A stretch of 64,000 nt of DNA. Origin: Oegoconia quadripuncta (lineage: Eukaryota; Arthropoda; Insecta; Lepidoptera; Autostichidae). The stretch covers positions 24,395,885 to 24,459,884 of the forward strand of contig OX438751.1 in assembly GCA_949316235.1 (NCBI GenBank). The letters run 5' to 3'. Below, piece by piece: positions 51,921-63,472 of this stretch. The notes beneath the pieces were generated by a model that was not told the origin of the DNA, made no database searches, and saw only the letters and a program-made list of their open reading frames with translations. Position 1 is the stretch's first letter. Every line of letters begins with the position of its first letter. The position numbers and the translations under genes were made by a program.

Positions 51921-52586
51921 AATAAGTCTCCAATCTATAAGTGAGCAGCAAAGTCACAATGTGAAACGGCCGCCATTTTGTTAGAACTAAAAAAGAAAGG
52001 AGAATCTGTTTTTACCCGACTGCCCAAGGAAGGAGGGTAATGTTTTTCGAGTGTATGTATGTATTTATGTAATGTATGTATACATCATGTTACAAAAAAA
52101 CCCCTAATGCCTAAAATGAGACGGACTGTTAATATAATTGAAATGATATGTGTAATTCTATTTGTTGTACCTGTAAGGATTTCTAAAATAACGACTATCG
52201 AAGTTTTACAAAAAAAATCGAATCCCATCCCATCCCATCACCACATCCTGTAACCTAAACGGCATGATCGATTTTGAAGTGCATGGTGTCGATAGATTTG
52301 TCTTGGTTTAGGTACATCTTATGGTAAAAAATCCAACAAATAGTTATTACAAGTATTGATGACATTAACTTGAAGAAATGATATCCGTCCAATGACCACC
52401 TCCTGTGTTGACGTATATTTATGCTCGTTTTATGGCATTTTGTATTGTTGCTCATAAAACAATTGGCTCCAAATAGATATTACATCTTCAATTTTGGCTT
52501 TAAAGACTAGTAAACTTTGTGATTTGTTGTGACAAATGCGAAATTTCAAAAAGCCCTCAAAGAAGAAAGCTGACTCTGTTAAAACT
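51921..52586. other. Unassigned sequence with family-J repeat
   Basis: TTTTACCCGACTGCCCAAGG and AAGGAGGGTAATGT at about 52010-52045 repeat 31660-31695. Confidence 0.35.
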
Positions 52587-52884
52587 GGGGCCCAATCGCG
52601 CTATTTCACAACGATTTAGCCGTTCGAACGGAACGTTTTTGGTTTAGCTTTAGTTTAGCTGATGTAAAAAATGATATCGCGCTATTTTTTGTGAACGATT
52701 ATATCGTTGACGCTACCAAAGTAAAACCAAACCCAACATTTGTAAAGTTAACCATGAGTATTAAAAAAAAAGTAGTTTAAATAACGATTAGCGCGATACG
52801 AAATGTGCTTAACGTAACGTTTTTGGTTATGGTTTAGCTTTGGTATTATCGTTCAAACTTAGCGCGATCGACCAGGGGGCCGGG
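52587..52884. mobile_element. MITE-like element with ATCGCGCTA ends
   Basis: Left GGGGCCCAATCGCGCTATTT, right the complement of GGCCCCCTGGTCGATCGCGC. The interior repeats GTTTTTGGTTTAGCTTTAG-like words on both sides. About 298 bp, non-coding. Confidence 0.5.
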
Positions 52885-53159
52885 CAGTGCAAATCGCCAA
52901 AACGGGAGATCATTGCCGAAAATTGGTCTAAGTACTAGCAATAATTCTGCAACCCTGAGGTAAGTATCGCAATTGCTTGATGTCAACTAATTCCAACAGT
53001 TATCGGAGCGTTTGGTGGAAGCTTCGCGCTACCGGAAGGCTGGTCTCTATTTAGCGTAAAGGGTGACCCTTGCTATTGAACGAAGAATGCCGCCAGCCTA
53101 CTCGGGATCCTTCCGACCGCGCAAGAGCTGGCACAAATTTTTATTTATAAATATTTTTA
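52885..53159. other. Unassigned sequence
   Basis: Nothing recognised. Confidence 0.3.
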
Positions 53160-53372
53160 ATAACTCAGTATTTTTTAATAACTCAGACTTCGTCCGCGTG
53201 GAAGATTTTATCAAAATTTGCCTATATGTTAATCCAGGTTCTTATCTGTCTACCCACCAAATTTCAGCCAAATTTGTTCAACCGTATAGGCGTGAAGAGG
53301 TAGCAAATATACATACATACATACCGACATACACACACACAAACTTTCGCATTTATAATATATAGTTGGGAT
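53160..53372 (+). mobile_element. Helitron-like interspersed repeat
   Basis: CAGACTTCGTCCGCGTGGAA, TTTCAGCCAAATTTGTTCAA, TAGGCGTGAAGAGGTAGCAA and CGCATTTATAATATATAGTT. Confidence 0.5.
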
Positions 53373-53454
53373 TACCTTTTGCTATTCGCTATAGGGTTTA
53401 ATTGGCATTGTTACTGTATTAAAATTTTATCAAGTATAATTAATAATATATATA

Positions 53455-53572
53455 CATACATACATACATAATGTCACGTCTGTTTCCCGTAGCGGTAGGC
53501 AGAGACCACAGAGTTCCACTTGCTACGATCCAGACACTCCTCTTCTGATTCCTTCACTCTCATAAGGTTGTT

Positions 53573-53578
<6 letters not shown>
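53455..53578 (-). mobile_element. LINE C-terminal fragment (D-R-S-K-W type)
   Basis: GTCTGTTTCCCGTAGCGGTA, GCAGAGACCACAGAGTTCC and GCTACGATCC are the inverse of 63811-63890, which encodes C-Q-D-R-S-K-W-R-S-V-I-S-A-Y-R-S-G. Its 3' side is a (CATA)n tail at 53450-53470. Confidence 0.55.

Positions 53579-53643
<65 letters not shown>
53579..53643 (+). repeat. (TA)n microsatellite
   Basis: About 32 TA units. Confidence 0.97.
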
Positions 53644-53647
<4 letters not shown>

Positions 53648-54039
53648 TAGACTGGACCTCTGTTTGAAATTAATCTACGACAACTGAAATTTAAAAACAT
53701 TTCTTGCATTTTGTATGTAACAATCTACTACAGCACATACCATGGAAGTATACAGAGAGGTATACTTAGATTAAGTTTTACTTAAATGAGTGCTGCAATA
53801 TTGTCTCCAGCTGAGCTCAAATAGACGTTTGTAGATCGACAAAACAACTACCAGCGTCGGACCGAAATATTCCTTATTACTTCGAGTTGCCGTAAAGGAC
53901 GACTAATAATGATTCGTTTGTAGCTAATAATGATTGTTCGTTTTTACCCCATTTAGAATACAGATCGTAACACTATGTATGTATATAACATATACCTACT
54001 AGCACCTATATTATGAATAACAATAAATTGAAAATTTTG
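53644..54039. other. Unassigned sequence
   Basis: Nothing recognised. Confidence 0.35.
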
Positions 54040-54262
54040 AATAAATAAATATTTTTGCACATACACACAGCGCCATCTACATCCACACTAAGCAACTAGG
54101 CTTGTATTATGGATACCAGATGGTTGATAAACTACACAAATACATTTTTTTGTAAATAAATACCTAAATAAATGAAAAACATCCATAACTCGGGAACACA
54201 TGTCTGTATTCATCATACAAACACATACGGGATTCGAACTCGCGACCTTTTGGTATAGCAGA
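54040..54262 (-). mobile_element. SINE-A with truncated head
   Basis: ACAGCGCCATCTACATCCAC to GGGATTCGAACTCGCGACC and TTTTGGTATAGCAG; the outer head is lost. Confidence 0.85.
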
Positions 54263-54303
54263 TAACAGGTAACACACATTGATTAAGAGTTACCTTTTGA
54301 GGT

Positions 54304-54376
54304 ACAGTCAGCTGCAGAGAAATATGACCCCCTTTTACATTCTTAGGTACTATATGTTTCTCTGCAGCTGATTGTA
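54304..54376. mobile_element. 72-bp short palindromic MITE remnant
   Basis: Starts TACAGTCAGCTGCAGAGAAA and ends TTTCTCTGCAGCTGATTGTA. TA-flanked ends recall Tc1/mariner-type inverted repeats. Confidence 0.6.
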
Positions 54377-54639
54377 CGAAACAAAAAATTGGCACTATTC
54401 TCATTAGGTACTTATTTATACTATATCTGAGGCTCGGCCTAATTGCGAAGAACCTAATTAAAGTTAATATAGTGAAGAGAAGGCGACGGAACTTGGTCAT
54501 CGTTGCAGCGCGCTCTGCAGGCTGTAACAGACGGTCCGATAATGTCATTGGAAGTCGCTTGAAATTGCACAAGTTTCGAGATGGACTGCTTTGTTTTCAA
54601 CAAGGTGTTGGCAATAATTTTTTCTCAAACATGCTTGGA

Positions 54640-54756
54640 AATTTGAACATTGTTTTGACAATCTTTGAAATTGAGAAATCAAAAATTATTGTAATGTACC
54701 TAATTATTTTGCGCAATAAAGAGTATTTGTATTGTATTGTATTGTATTGTATTGAG
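54640..54756 (+). mobile_element. LINE family-I 3' end with (TATTG)n tail
   Basis: TTATTTTGCGCAATAAAGAG then (TATTG)n; the same end as 59930-59990. Confidence 0.6.
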
Positions 54757-55271
54757 CGTAATAAACATACTTTGACGCCACCTGAAATTCAAGAAGCGGC
54801 ATGAGCCATAGGTAGTTCTGCTTAGTTTAAATATCCGCGCGTTATTTGAGAAAAGTACTATACAAGCCTTGGCCGCAATTAGGCATTGATGAACTTACGT
54901 ATGTGTGCCTCGGCTTCGTCTTGCCCACATTTACACGTTCGTCCATTAACGCCTCTTGCCGGCCGCTGCAGTAACGTAATGTAATATTTTAGGAAACTGA
55001 GAACGTACATGTATTGTTACCGGCCTAACCTAAATTCAGGGTAAGCTAGCTATGTGAATCTTCTTTATATAAAACCGATCCCAGTGTTTGTCTGTTACCG
55101 CGTTTTTCTCTATGAAGTTGATGGCATCCCCTGAATCTGTTTGTGGATATACAGAGTCAACTGTCCACTATATTCTGTGGGGTACCACTCGGTGGTATAG
55201 TTATGGGTCATTGCTGTATAAAGAATCATCGTATAACCATCCGATTTTCTACACTGATTTAGAAGAAAAAG
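54757..55271. other. Unassigned sequence
   Basis: ORFs at 55088-55354 and its minus shadow have no motif and run into a SINE. Confidence 0.35.
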
Positions 55272-55506
55272 AAATAATAAATAAATATTTCGGACACTTA
55301 CACCAATCATCTAATCCCAAACTAAGCAAAGCTTGTACTATGGATACTAGATAACGGATAAACATACATAAATATTTATATAAACATCCAAGACTCGGGA
55401 ATAAATGTTCGTATTCATCATACAAACATTTACCCCTCGCGGGACTCGAACCCGCAACCGTTGGTTTCGCTGATAGGGTGACTATCCACTACACCAATCG
55501 GTCGTC
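55272..55506 (-). mobile_element. SINE-B, full length
   Basis: AATAAATATTTCGGACAC, complete body, rev. comp. B-box GGACTCGAACC (one change) and head ACTACACCAATCGGTCGTC. One of the least decayed copies. Confidence 0.92.
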
Positions 55507-55845
55507 GGAAGAAAGTACAAGAAAAATTCATTATTGTACACAACTTAGAAATATACTCAGTGAAATTATTTAAACAGGTCTTCAAAGGCGGTCTTATCGC
55601 TCATAGAGTAATAGAAGGATGTAGTGGCGAGTCATCATAATTTTGAAGCCTTTAGGAAATGTTGCCATGTTTATTTTTGGCATATTATTCGCGGCAGCCT
55701 TTAGCTTCCTCACCACATCCCTAGTTTGAGACTAGATAAATTGAGCTATCTCAAACTGTTATTTAATGTAACAAATTTATTTGTTTTGTCATCCACCTAA
55801 CTCCCTGTTGCGATGCCCACGGGATAAGTATGTGCACACCTACAC
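55507..55845. other. Unassigned sequence
   Basis: A short AAGGCGGTCTTATCGCTCAT at about 55585 matches the family-I LINE end (inverted). Otherwise nothing. Confidence 0.35.
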
Positions 55846-55895
55846 ACACATCCCCCCCCCCCCCCACACACACACCCACACCTCCTCTCACACAC
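55846..55895 (+). repeat. C-run and (CA)n low-complexity tract
   Basis: A 13-C run followed by imperfect CACA/CACC units; the Gly/Cys-rich ORFs across it are artefacts. Confidence 0.85.
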
Positions 55896-57081
55896 GTAAT
55901 TAAAGATTTTGGACACAAGCTGACCATACTGTCTCTCAGCGAGAGAGCCACTCCAGAGGGTGAGAGGCTGGTGATCTGTCACACAGGTTTCCTAGTACGG
56001 ACACCAGTCTCTCTCAAAAACTATTTTATGTACGTCATAATTTTAAGCACCTATTGTTAAGTATTGTACCTACATTTTTGTGAGAGAAAATAAAAACTTT
56101 TTGTATTTTGTATTCTAGAATACCACTTGCCATTCTACGCGATTTCTGCCCGTTCGGTAAGTAGGTAGCTCAACATATGTAATAGGTACATGCATGAATT
56201 TCCCCTTTCAAACAATCTGCATCATACACTTTGACGCAATCCGTTCATCATGTGAAGTTGCCGACGCAATTAGCCGAGAGATTGGCTCGAACTTGGTGCT
56301 CGTTGTCGCTAATTTTCGCTAGTTTTCGCTACGTCGTGTCGCGGTCTCGCGTATTCGCTAATATTAGGGTTGACAATCGATTTTATTACCTATTCGCAAA
56401 TATTGTATGACAATAAAAAAACCGACAGCATATATTATGTGGTATGTTATGTATGACGCACCTCTTCCCTACATTGTGTACCTAGTATATATATAAGTAA
56501 TTGCACGACTAATTTTGAGGTCATTATACGCGTATCACCCAGTTGTGTATTTCATTTATTGCAATTATTTTATATATTGCGAACGCCAGTTGGATGTTTC
56601 ACCATAAAATATACCTGGAAACTAAGACCAATCTAACGATAACTCGGTCAAGACGTTTAGGCTCTGGAGAGTATCATGGAAATCTACGTACATTCACATG
56701 AAAAACATTACCCTCCCTCTGAGGCAGTTCAGTAAAAAAGCGACTAAGGTGCAGCAATATAAAGTGAATAGGCTATCTGAAGTGGTATATTCAGGTCCCA
56801 GTTAGTTTCTGTGAAGGGTGGGGAGTTTAGGAGTAAACTCTGACATTATATGTGTCTTATGACGATTTCTTCTTTTTCCTAAAAATAGACAAATGTGAAT
56901 GGTAACGAATCCAAAACATTTGCGATCGCATCTACAAAACACATACACGAATAAACATTTCATCATGATTGTGTCAAATTATACCCTTAATTATATCTTC
57001 TTTCTTTTACATTTCTCTTTCCCGTGAACTTCATTAGGCATCCATCTACCTTATGGGTACGTTGAGCTCCACTACAGAACT
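55896..57081. other. Unassigned 1.2-kb stretch
   Basis: 56310-56380 has repeated TTTTCGCTA words; 56700-56720 resembles an inverted family-J phrase (ATTACCCTCC). No gene. Confidence 0.35.
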
Positions 57082-57417
57082 TTACCGCCTCCGTTGATCA
57101 ATGTAAACAACATTGGTTTTACGATTCGGAGGTCGCGGGTTCGATCCCCAGCGGGGTACATATTTAAGTACTCGGTTTGGTTGGTGGTGGGGCATTTTAA
57201 ATGTCCGCCAGGCTAGCTACCACCATCTTATCTAAATCTCCTGCGAAGCAGCAAGGTTAATATCATTGTTGTGTTCCGATTGTCAGAGATGAGATAGTCA
57301 GTCCCCCAAATGTGTTGGGGTTTCCGGGTCAGTATACGCTTCCACCTTCGACCTCATCTTCACTTAACATAAGGTGTGATTGAGGTCAAGTACGAACCCG
57401 TCGTGGATAAAAAAAAA
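57082..57417 (+). mobile_element. SINE-C, full length
   Basis: ACCGCCTCCGTTGATCAATG, B-box GGTTCGATCCC, full body and CGTCGTGGATAAAAAAAA. Confidence 0.92.
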
Positions 57418-57429
57418 CTTTAATGCCTT

Positions 57430-57540
57430 ACCGGCCATCTCAGCTCTTCGAACTATGAGCCCTGCCCACTGTCACTTCAACTTACTTACTCACTGGGCTA
57501 TGTGGGTGACTTTCATTCATCAATACAGTACGGAATGATT
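57430..57540 (-). mobile_element. RTE-like LINE fragment
   Basis: CTGCCCACTGTCACTTCAAC and CACTGGGCTATGTGGGTGAC parallel 4655-4705: the antisense of the W-x-W-G-H region. Confidence 0.5.
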
Positions 57541-57769
57541 ATGATTGGTGCGTGGCAACCCTAGGAAGTAGTTGCGACTGCGGCTGCGGTTGCGGTAGCG
57601 ACTCGCGATGTAGCGCGTCACTAACAAAATTACACTAAACTGTAATATACTGATATTTCATGTTTGTTTGGTGCGCTCCGATTTCGACTCGGTCAAGCTA
57701 TGAATACCAACTGAGCTAAGGAATATGTTATTTAAATAACAATGCATGTTTGCTTATGTAAAAGAATGA
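57541..57769. other. Unassigned sequence
   Basis: Includes a GCGACTGCGGCTGCGGTTGC run (57575-57595). Confidence 0.3.
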
Positions 57770-58085
57770 CGACGATGGATACAATAAGGAATGAGGAGAG
57801 GGAGTTTAAAAGTGGCACCCGTTACAGAAAAGTTGAGAGGAAATCGTTTGGCTTGGTATGGACATGTTATGAGGAGGGATGAAACGCATGTTACTAAGAG
57901 AGTAATGATGTCGATGGTTGGAAAGGAAAAAGAATACCACGGAAAAGAAGGATGGATGTGAGGGGTGATATAAACGAAAAGGGCGTGGATGATGAGGTAA
58001 CGGCTGATAGAGGCTATTGGAAGAAAAATGCGTCCTGCGCTGACCTCAAATAAATTGGAACTCTAGCAAGAAGATGATGATGACG
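57770..58085 (+). mobile_element. RTE-like LINE, C-terminal coding end and (ATG)n tail
   Basis: The frame near 57815-57900 encodes L-R-G-N-R-L-A-W-Y-G-H-V-M-R-R-D-E followed by H-V-T-K-R-V, a well-known C-terminal motif of non-LTR reverse transcriptases. After frameshifts it ends in ATGATGATGA (58072-58083). Confidence 0.75.
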
Positions 58086-58427
58086 TTTATGTAGAATTTC
58101 GTACACAATAAGGAAGTACAAGGAGGTATGTGCATTTGAAATGCATTTGAATACACATTTACCTACGTGACATTATTCACTGACAGTAAAATATGCTTAT
58201 CTGGTTGTTCTCTTTTGTGCCAGTGTCTCCTCGTGGGTAATAGCTGAAAATCAGTGTTTTGCAATCTGAGCAATTATATACACACTGAGCTACACCCATT
58301 TGTACGGCTGTAGCACACACATACTCTAGTGTATCCTGATGTTACTTTTATGAATTGTTATAAAATATGTTTATCCAATTGCTTTGGAACTTATGGTATG
58401 TGTGTGACTGGAGATACAAATAAACGA
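58086..58427. other. Unassigned sequence
   Basis: Nothing recognised. Confidence 0.35.
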
Positions 58428-58447
58428 TTTATCTATCTATCTGTCTA
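58428..58447 (+). repeat. (ATCT)n short microsatellite
   Basis: About four units, complementary to the larger tract at 58580. Confidence 0.8.
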
Positions 58448-58579
58448 TGTAAAGCACGATGCTCGGTGTATCACTACGTGATCGAATGAAAATGAAGAAA
58501 TCTGCAGAAGAAAGATGGTCACTGATATAATCCAACAGATTAGCAAGTTGTAGTAGCAGTGGGCAGAGCACACAGCTCC

Positions 58580-58613
<34 letters not shown>
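58580..58613 (+). repeat. (TAGA)n microsatellite
   Basis: About eight units. Confidence 0.95.
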
Positions 58614-58615
<2 letters not shown>

Positions 58616-58659
58616 TTGTTAATTTGGCTCTAAGCCATTGCACAATGATAACAATTCGT

Positions 58660-58866
58660 AATATAAAACAGAATAGTATAGCAGTATTACAGGAATAAAA
58701 ATTCTAAAATGTCAGTTATTATGTGCTGTAGGGACAAAATGGTTCCAACTCAGGATGGTGCTCCGCCCGCGGACGGATGGAGCGCTGGTATTCTGTTGGG
58801 ACCAGTTTGGAACTAGTGAGCGGTAGAAGACGCAAATGGATATGAAATTAAAAAAAAAAAAAAAAG
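58660..58866 (+). repeat. Repeat family M ending in poly(A)
   Basis: GGGACAAAATGGTTCCAACT and AGGATGGTGC parallel 63265-63290 (AATGGTTCCAGTAAAGGATG). Probably a LINE 3' end. Confidence 0.4.
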
Positions 58867-59078
58867 TGTTTATTTCTTAAATAACGTTTACAGAGTGTTG
58901 CTGGGGCCTTCCAGAAAGTAGTCTTTCGACACTTGTGTTGGAAGTGCACCGCGTCTTCCAGACGGATCCACAGAGTATTATTTAAGGAAAAGAGTTATTA
59001 TTATGTTAGTAAAAATTAACCTATTTTAAATGTTATGGTTTTCTTTTAATCTTAGTTCCTTTTTTAAGTTTGCTATGC

Positions 59079-59080
<2 letters not shown>

Positions 59081-59120
<40 letters not shown>
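59081..59120 (+). repeat. (GT)n microsatellite
   Basis: About 20 GT units. Confidence 0.95.
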
Positions 59121-59125
<5 letters not shown>

Positions 59126-59880
59126 AGTTGCGAGAAGAATTGCACACTCATACGCCCTACGGATACTGAGGTTCCTTGGGATCGGTTTAGATGAAATACA
59201 AATGATTATATTGATATTATACAACTTATTAAATATATTATATAAAACTTGGACTATTTGTCATGACCACGTTCCGGTTGTCATTCCACGTAGATGGATG
59301 ACCAAATGAAGGTTGCTGGTAACCGCTGGGGGTCGTGCTTCTAACAGGTCACTGTGGAAATCTATGGGGGCTATGTTCAGAAGTGGACGTCTTATGGCTT
59401 ATATTTTATTTATTTATAATTTTTTGCACACGAGTACACATAAAAGTCAAATACATACTAGATATAGGATGTACAACAGACACTAGCTTATCTCTAAAAA
59501 GAGATTTCTTCCAGCAAGACCCTGCAAATGTGGAGGAAAACAGGTTCGATAGGATAGACATACATACGTATACTGATATAATGTTATGCTGAATATTTCA
59601 AGACATGACTTTGTTAAAAATAACGTCAGAATGACATCATAAAATTGCATTGTCATTATCAGTGATATTAATCGTTGAGGAAAGGATCCTGCTTGCAGCA
59701 TTAAGTTGCTGTCAAAAACCACTACTTAGGTCTCAAAACTCGTGAACATTAATTAAATCTATTAATAAGATATTATTGTATTTATGCATACTTATCTATA
59801 ATTATTTCTTTAGTTGGTAGTATCGTGCACCCTACCTGTTTACTATCTACAAATTTCCCATAGCCGTGGGTTGTCTGGAA
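59121..59880. other. Unassigned sequence
   Basis: ORFs at 59335-59592 and 59483-59722 have no motif. The phrase CTTATCTCTAAAAAGAGATT (59488) resembles the family-I LINE end. Confidence 0.35.
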
Positions 59881-59990
59881 GAGACCGCTTTTAAAGATAA
59901 GACCGCCTAATCGTGTTCTATTGTTATCATCAAAAATTATTGTAAATTATTTTGCACAATAAAGAGTATTTGTATTTTATTGTAGAACGT
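59881..59990 (+). mobile_element. LINE family-I 3' end
   Basis: GACCGCTTTTAAAGATAAGA, TTATTTTGCACAATAAAGAG and a TATTTGTATTTTATTG tail. Confidence 0.6.
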
Positions 59991-60449
59991 AGAAATAAAT
60001 AAGCTTGTAAAATGCATTCCGCTTTTATGCGAAATTTCGTGAATATCGTGAACTATACAGGCTACAGTCGCTTCCTAGAATCATGTAATTTCGGTTGAAA
60101 CTACAAAAACTTATCCACAATTCAACATGTACCCGGAAATAGGGGCTAGTAGCGCGAACAGTGCTTAATACGATGCGGGCTATTTGTAAGTTCAATAATT
60201 AATCAAGGGATAGAGCGAGCAGGTGCCGCGAACCAACGAAGGGCCCGTCAGCTCTTTGGGGTTATGCAAATTTTATACGGCTGCACACATGTACACTTCT
60301 ATATGCTTCGACTAGTCTCAATTCAGACGTTGAGTTGAAATATTTTGGTTATAATTTGCCATACTATGCCATCTTTTGGGCTTCGTCATCTCTAAACTCA
60401 TCAGGTTCTATATCTTGCAAATTTTCTCAGCTTGTCAGTTTAGTTCGTA
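59991..60449. other. Unassigned sequence
   Basis: Nothing recognised. Confidence 0.35.
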
Positions 60450-60742
60450 TCAAATCAAATCAAATAAAAAATGCTTTATTTTGTAGGTACACAGGGTACA
60501 CTTAAAATAGTCAGATTTTACATATTTAAAGCTAGCAAGAGACTCGAGAGGTTGCTCTTTAAAAAAAAAGGTTTCTATATTACAAAATTATTAATTATTA
60601 TTTTATATTATAACATTTCATTATTAATTGTGAAATAGCCTGGTTATGCGAACGGCTGGTTATGTCCATGAATGTTTATCATCTAAATAGTCTGATATTT
60701 TATAATATGCTTTGTTAATAAGTTTCTGTTTTATAGTATATG
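60450..60742 (-). mobile_element. LINE-D 3' UTR
   Basis: (ATCAAATCAA) tail at 60450-60466, GTGTACCCTG complement, GACTCGAGAGGTTGCTC and AAGTTTCTGTTTTATAGTAT at the edge. Mirrors 37310-37600. Confidence 0.82.
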
Positions 60743-60755
60743 TAATATAATGAGT

Positions 60756-61042
60756 GAAACTGACTAGCTGAATGTACTGATGAATTATAGAAATTGACTA
60801 GTTGATGGAACTAATAAATTAAAGAAGCTGAGTAACTGCTGGCTACGAAGAATTCGAAAAACTGAGGGGTTGATGGAAGTGACGTAATGGAGAAATTGTA
60901 AAGTTGATGGAACGAACGACTTAAAGAAATTACTAAAAAAATTAAAACTGGTTAGATGTGAAAGTGATTGATAATGGATCTGAATCGTTGAGTTACTGCC
61001 GAATTAGTGCAACTGACCCGCTGAGGAAACTGACGAATTAGA
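60756..61042 (+). repeat. Degenerate ~34-bp minisatellite, about 8 units
   Basis: Units begin GAAACTGACTAGCTGAATG, GAAATTGACTAGTTGATGG, GAAGCTGAGTAACTGC and so on, at roughly 32-36-bp spacing, ending GAAACTGACGAATTAG. Diverged but the GAAA.TGA...TTGATGGA theme persists. Lies between LINE-D and a SINE-C. Confidence 0.6.
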
Positions 61043-61046
61043 AAGG

Positions 61047-61356
61047 TCTTTTTTTTTTAAGCACAACGGGTATGTACTTGACCTCAATCACACCTGATGT
61101 TAAGTGAAGATGGGGTCGAAGGTGGATGCGTACTGACCCGGAAACCCCAACACATCTGGGGGACTGGCTATCTTATCTCTGACAACCGGAACACAACAAT
61201 GCTATTAACATTTAGATAACAAGATTTAGATAAGATGGTGGTAGCTAGCCAGGCGGACATTTAAAATGCCTACTAAACCGAGTACGTACCTCGCTGGGCA
61301 ACGAACCCGCGACCTCGTAAACCCAATGTTGTTTACATTGAGCCGCAGAGGCGGTT
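61047..61356 (-). mobile_element. SINE-C, near full length with deletions
   Basis: TTTTTTTTAAGCACAACGGG to GTTTACATTGAGCCGCAGAG; the CTGCTTGGCGGC block and part of the body are missing. Confidence 0.88.
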
Positions 61357-61670
61357 AAACTCGTCACTTTTAGCCCTCTATTTTGCTTGTACATATTTCG
61401 AATCCTGCAACAGACGTGAATTGTTTTCCGAAATATATCGGTCTAGAGACATATGGACTCGGCTTTATCGCTGACATAGGTGTCTGAGTGTATCTTATAT
61501 TTTACGATGTGCTTTCGAGGAGTGGTCAGGGCACTCAGACTTATGGGTATGTCAACACCGTTAGATGATAGATACGTTTACTCCATGTCAACAAACGTGT
61601 CGCGTAGTGAGTGCGTTGCTTTGTAGTAAGCTCTTCAAGATATAGCTTTCAGTAAAGTTGATTATTATTA
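61357..61670. other. Unassigned sequence
   Basis: Nothing recognised. Confidence 0.35.
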
Positions 61671-62096
61671 GGTCCTTACCTATGAAATTGGCGTTTTGTA
61701 TGAAGAATTTCATTAAGACTGTTTTCTCCACACATACATCTTTGATTTTTTTTTGGGAACGGCAAATCCAAATATAGCTAAAGTTTGTGTGTATTATCGG
61801 ATAACATTAAGTTAAGTATAGGCAGCGTTAATTTTTAAAAGTAACCGCTTTATAAAAGTTTCAGCGAATCTAAGAAATGGTTATACGAAGCACGTGAAAA
61901 GAGCTCTGTTAAAAAAAAATTTATAATGTGATTTAGCCCAGAAATTAAAAAATATTTCATGTGAAACCTTGAAATAATATTCCATTTTCCAAATAAAAAA
62001 ACAAATTTGGAAATGGCTTTGAAAATCGCAGAAATTGGTACATATGATTAACGAAGAAAAAAAACTCAAATTTCATAGGTAAAGACCCAATATTAA
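61671..62096 (+). mobile_element. MITE-F, full length
   Basis: GTCCTTACCTATGAAATTGG to ATTTCATAGGTAAAGACCCA, with the full interior as in 17287-17700. Confidence 0.8.
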
Positions 62097-62329
62097 GTTA
62101 GCTATCTTTAGTTAGTTATCTTTAAATTTTTGCTAATGAAGGTTTCATACATCAAACGGTTATAAAATCTTTGAAAAATAATTATAAAAATCCGAGTACG
62201 GTTTTAAACACCTACCTATAAATACCACCCATCCAAGGACTGGCCGCGCCGGAACATTGCTTAACTTCGCTAATCGAAAAGCAATAGCGAATGTGACTGG
62301 TGTCACGACTGTATACATCCCTTTACCAT
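62097..62329. other. Unassigned sequence
   Basis: Nothing recognised. Confidence 0.3.
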
Positions 62330-62420
62330 AATTCTGATGGATTATGGATACAGAGAAGAAACCTATACCCAGCAGTGGTTGAATGTCGGCTGATAATTAT
62401 GATAATGGATGATACCAATA
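62330..62420 (+). mobile_element. RTE-like LINE 3' scrap
   Basis: GAAGAAACCTATACCCAGCA then GTGGTTGAATGTCGGCTGA gives E-E-T-Y-T-Q-Q-W-L-N-V-G-stop. Confidence 0.6.
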
Positions 62421-63174
62421 AGAAAGAGTGTATTGCAACTACTTGCCTTATGCCTGTCAAGCACACGTCAGCGTGCATGACAATAAACTAAATATATTCC
62501 GCGGGCGTACGTTTTCAATGAGCTACTAAATTGGCACAAATCAAACCGGGGCGCGTGCCTCATGCCCCACCCTGCCCCGGGGCAAGCGGGGCGCGTGCGT
62601 TGCCATTAGCGGGCGCGTGGATCCAATGCAAATGTTGCTGGATTTGTTCAATCGTGATGCGTAATTTGAAAGAAGAATATCCTAAACGTTTCTTTCTTCT
62701 ATGTATTCCATTTTCTTGGTCCTTTATTCCTAAATCATTAAGATTTTCAATCGTCAAACGCATAATATGAATAATAGTATTTATGTGCCCAAATGTTTGG
62801 CCGTATAAGGCTGATGATGAATTACCTAACTTATTCGGGTGAAGCAGCTCCTTCTGATATCTTTCGTCACTCTTGATGTGACGTCATTCCTGGGCTCGCC
62901 TATTCCATATCACTAGAGACAGTTTGCAACCAAGCTCTTGCTCTAGCGGTTTCGGTTCTGCGGGAGGTGTGATATGTGCATTGCCCACTTCAGCCTACTA
63001 ATCTTCTGAGCTATGTCATCGACCTTCTTTCCCTGGCGGTTCATCTTGTTCCGAATCCTGTCTCTCAGAGTAACTCGAAGGATTTAAGTTTTACTTAAAT
63101 TCCGGCCTAATTCCGGTCTACTGTTTTTGTGCTGCGCGCACTGTGCCTTTATTAATAAAAACCATCAAACTACA
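62421..63174. other. Unassigned sequence with GC-rich patch
   Basis: 62545-62620 is very GC-rich (CCCCGGGGCAAGCGGGGCGC). The ORFs on both strands there (79 and 67 residues) have no motif I know. 62985-63050 has a diverged antisense RTE-like phrase (TCTTCTGAGCTATGTCATCG). Confidence 0.35.
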
Positions 63175-63360
63175 ATAGCTATAGTGACAAAAAAATACGT
63201 GAGTATAGGTGATAAAACAATATAAAAGAGAATACATCAAATAAATTGGGCCTGAAAATGCGGCGAAATGGTTCCAGTAAAGGATGGTACGGCAGTGTTT
63301 GCTTCGCGCTCGACTTGGCGGGGGCACTGCCGTGCCCCCAGATTCCAGAGTACTGAAAAC
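63175..63360 (-). repeat. Repeat family M, second copy
   Basis: AATGGTTCCAGTAAAGGATG matches 58740-58757 in spirit; GGGGGCACTGCCGTGCCCCC is a local hairpin. Confidence 0.4.
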
Positions 63361-63472
63361 TGTGTATAACATATGATATCAGAAAAAAAATTCTCAACTT
63401 TTCTCTAACTCTGCTCTTAGTGAAAAATGTCTATATTTAGTTAATGTTGTCGTTCGGACGTTTAAACAGGAT

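Noticed and set aside
54213..54804. 119- and 110-residue ORFs on opposite strands
   Set aside because: Both run across SINE-A, the short palindrome or a LINE tail with (TATTG)n; no motif.
62531..62770. Overlapping ORFs on both strands
   Set aside because: Driven by GC-rich composition; no recognised domain.
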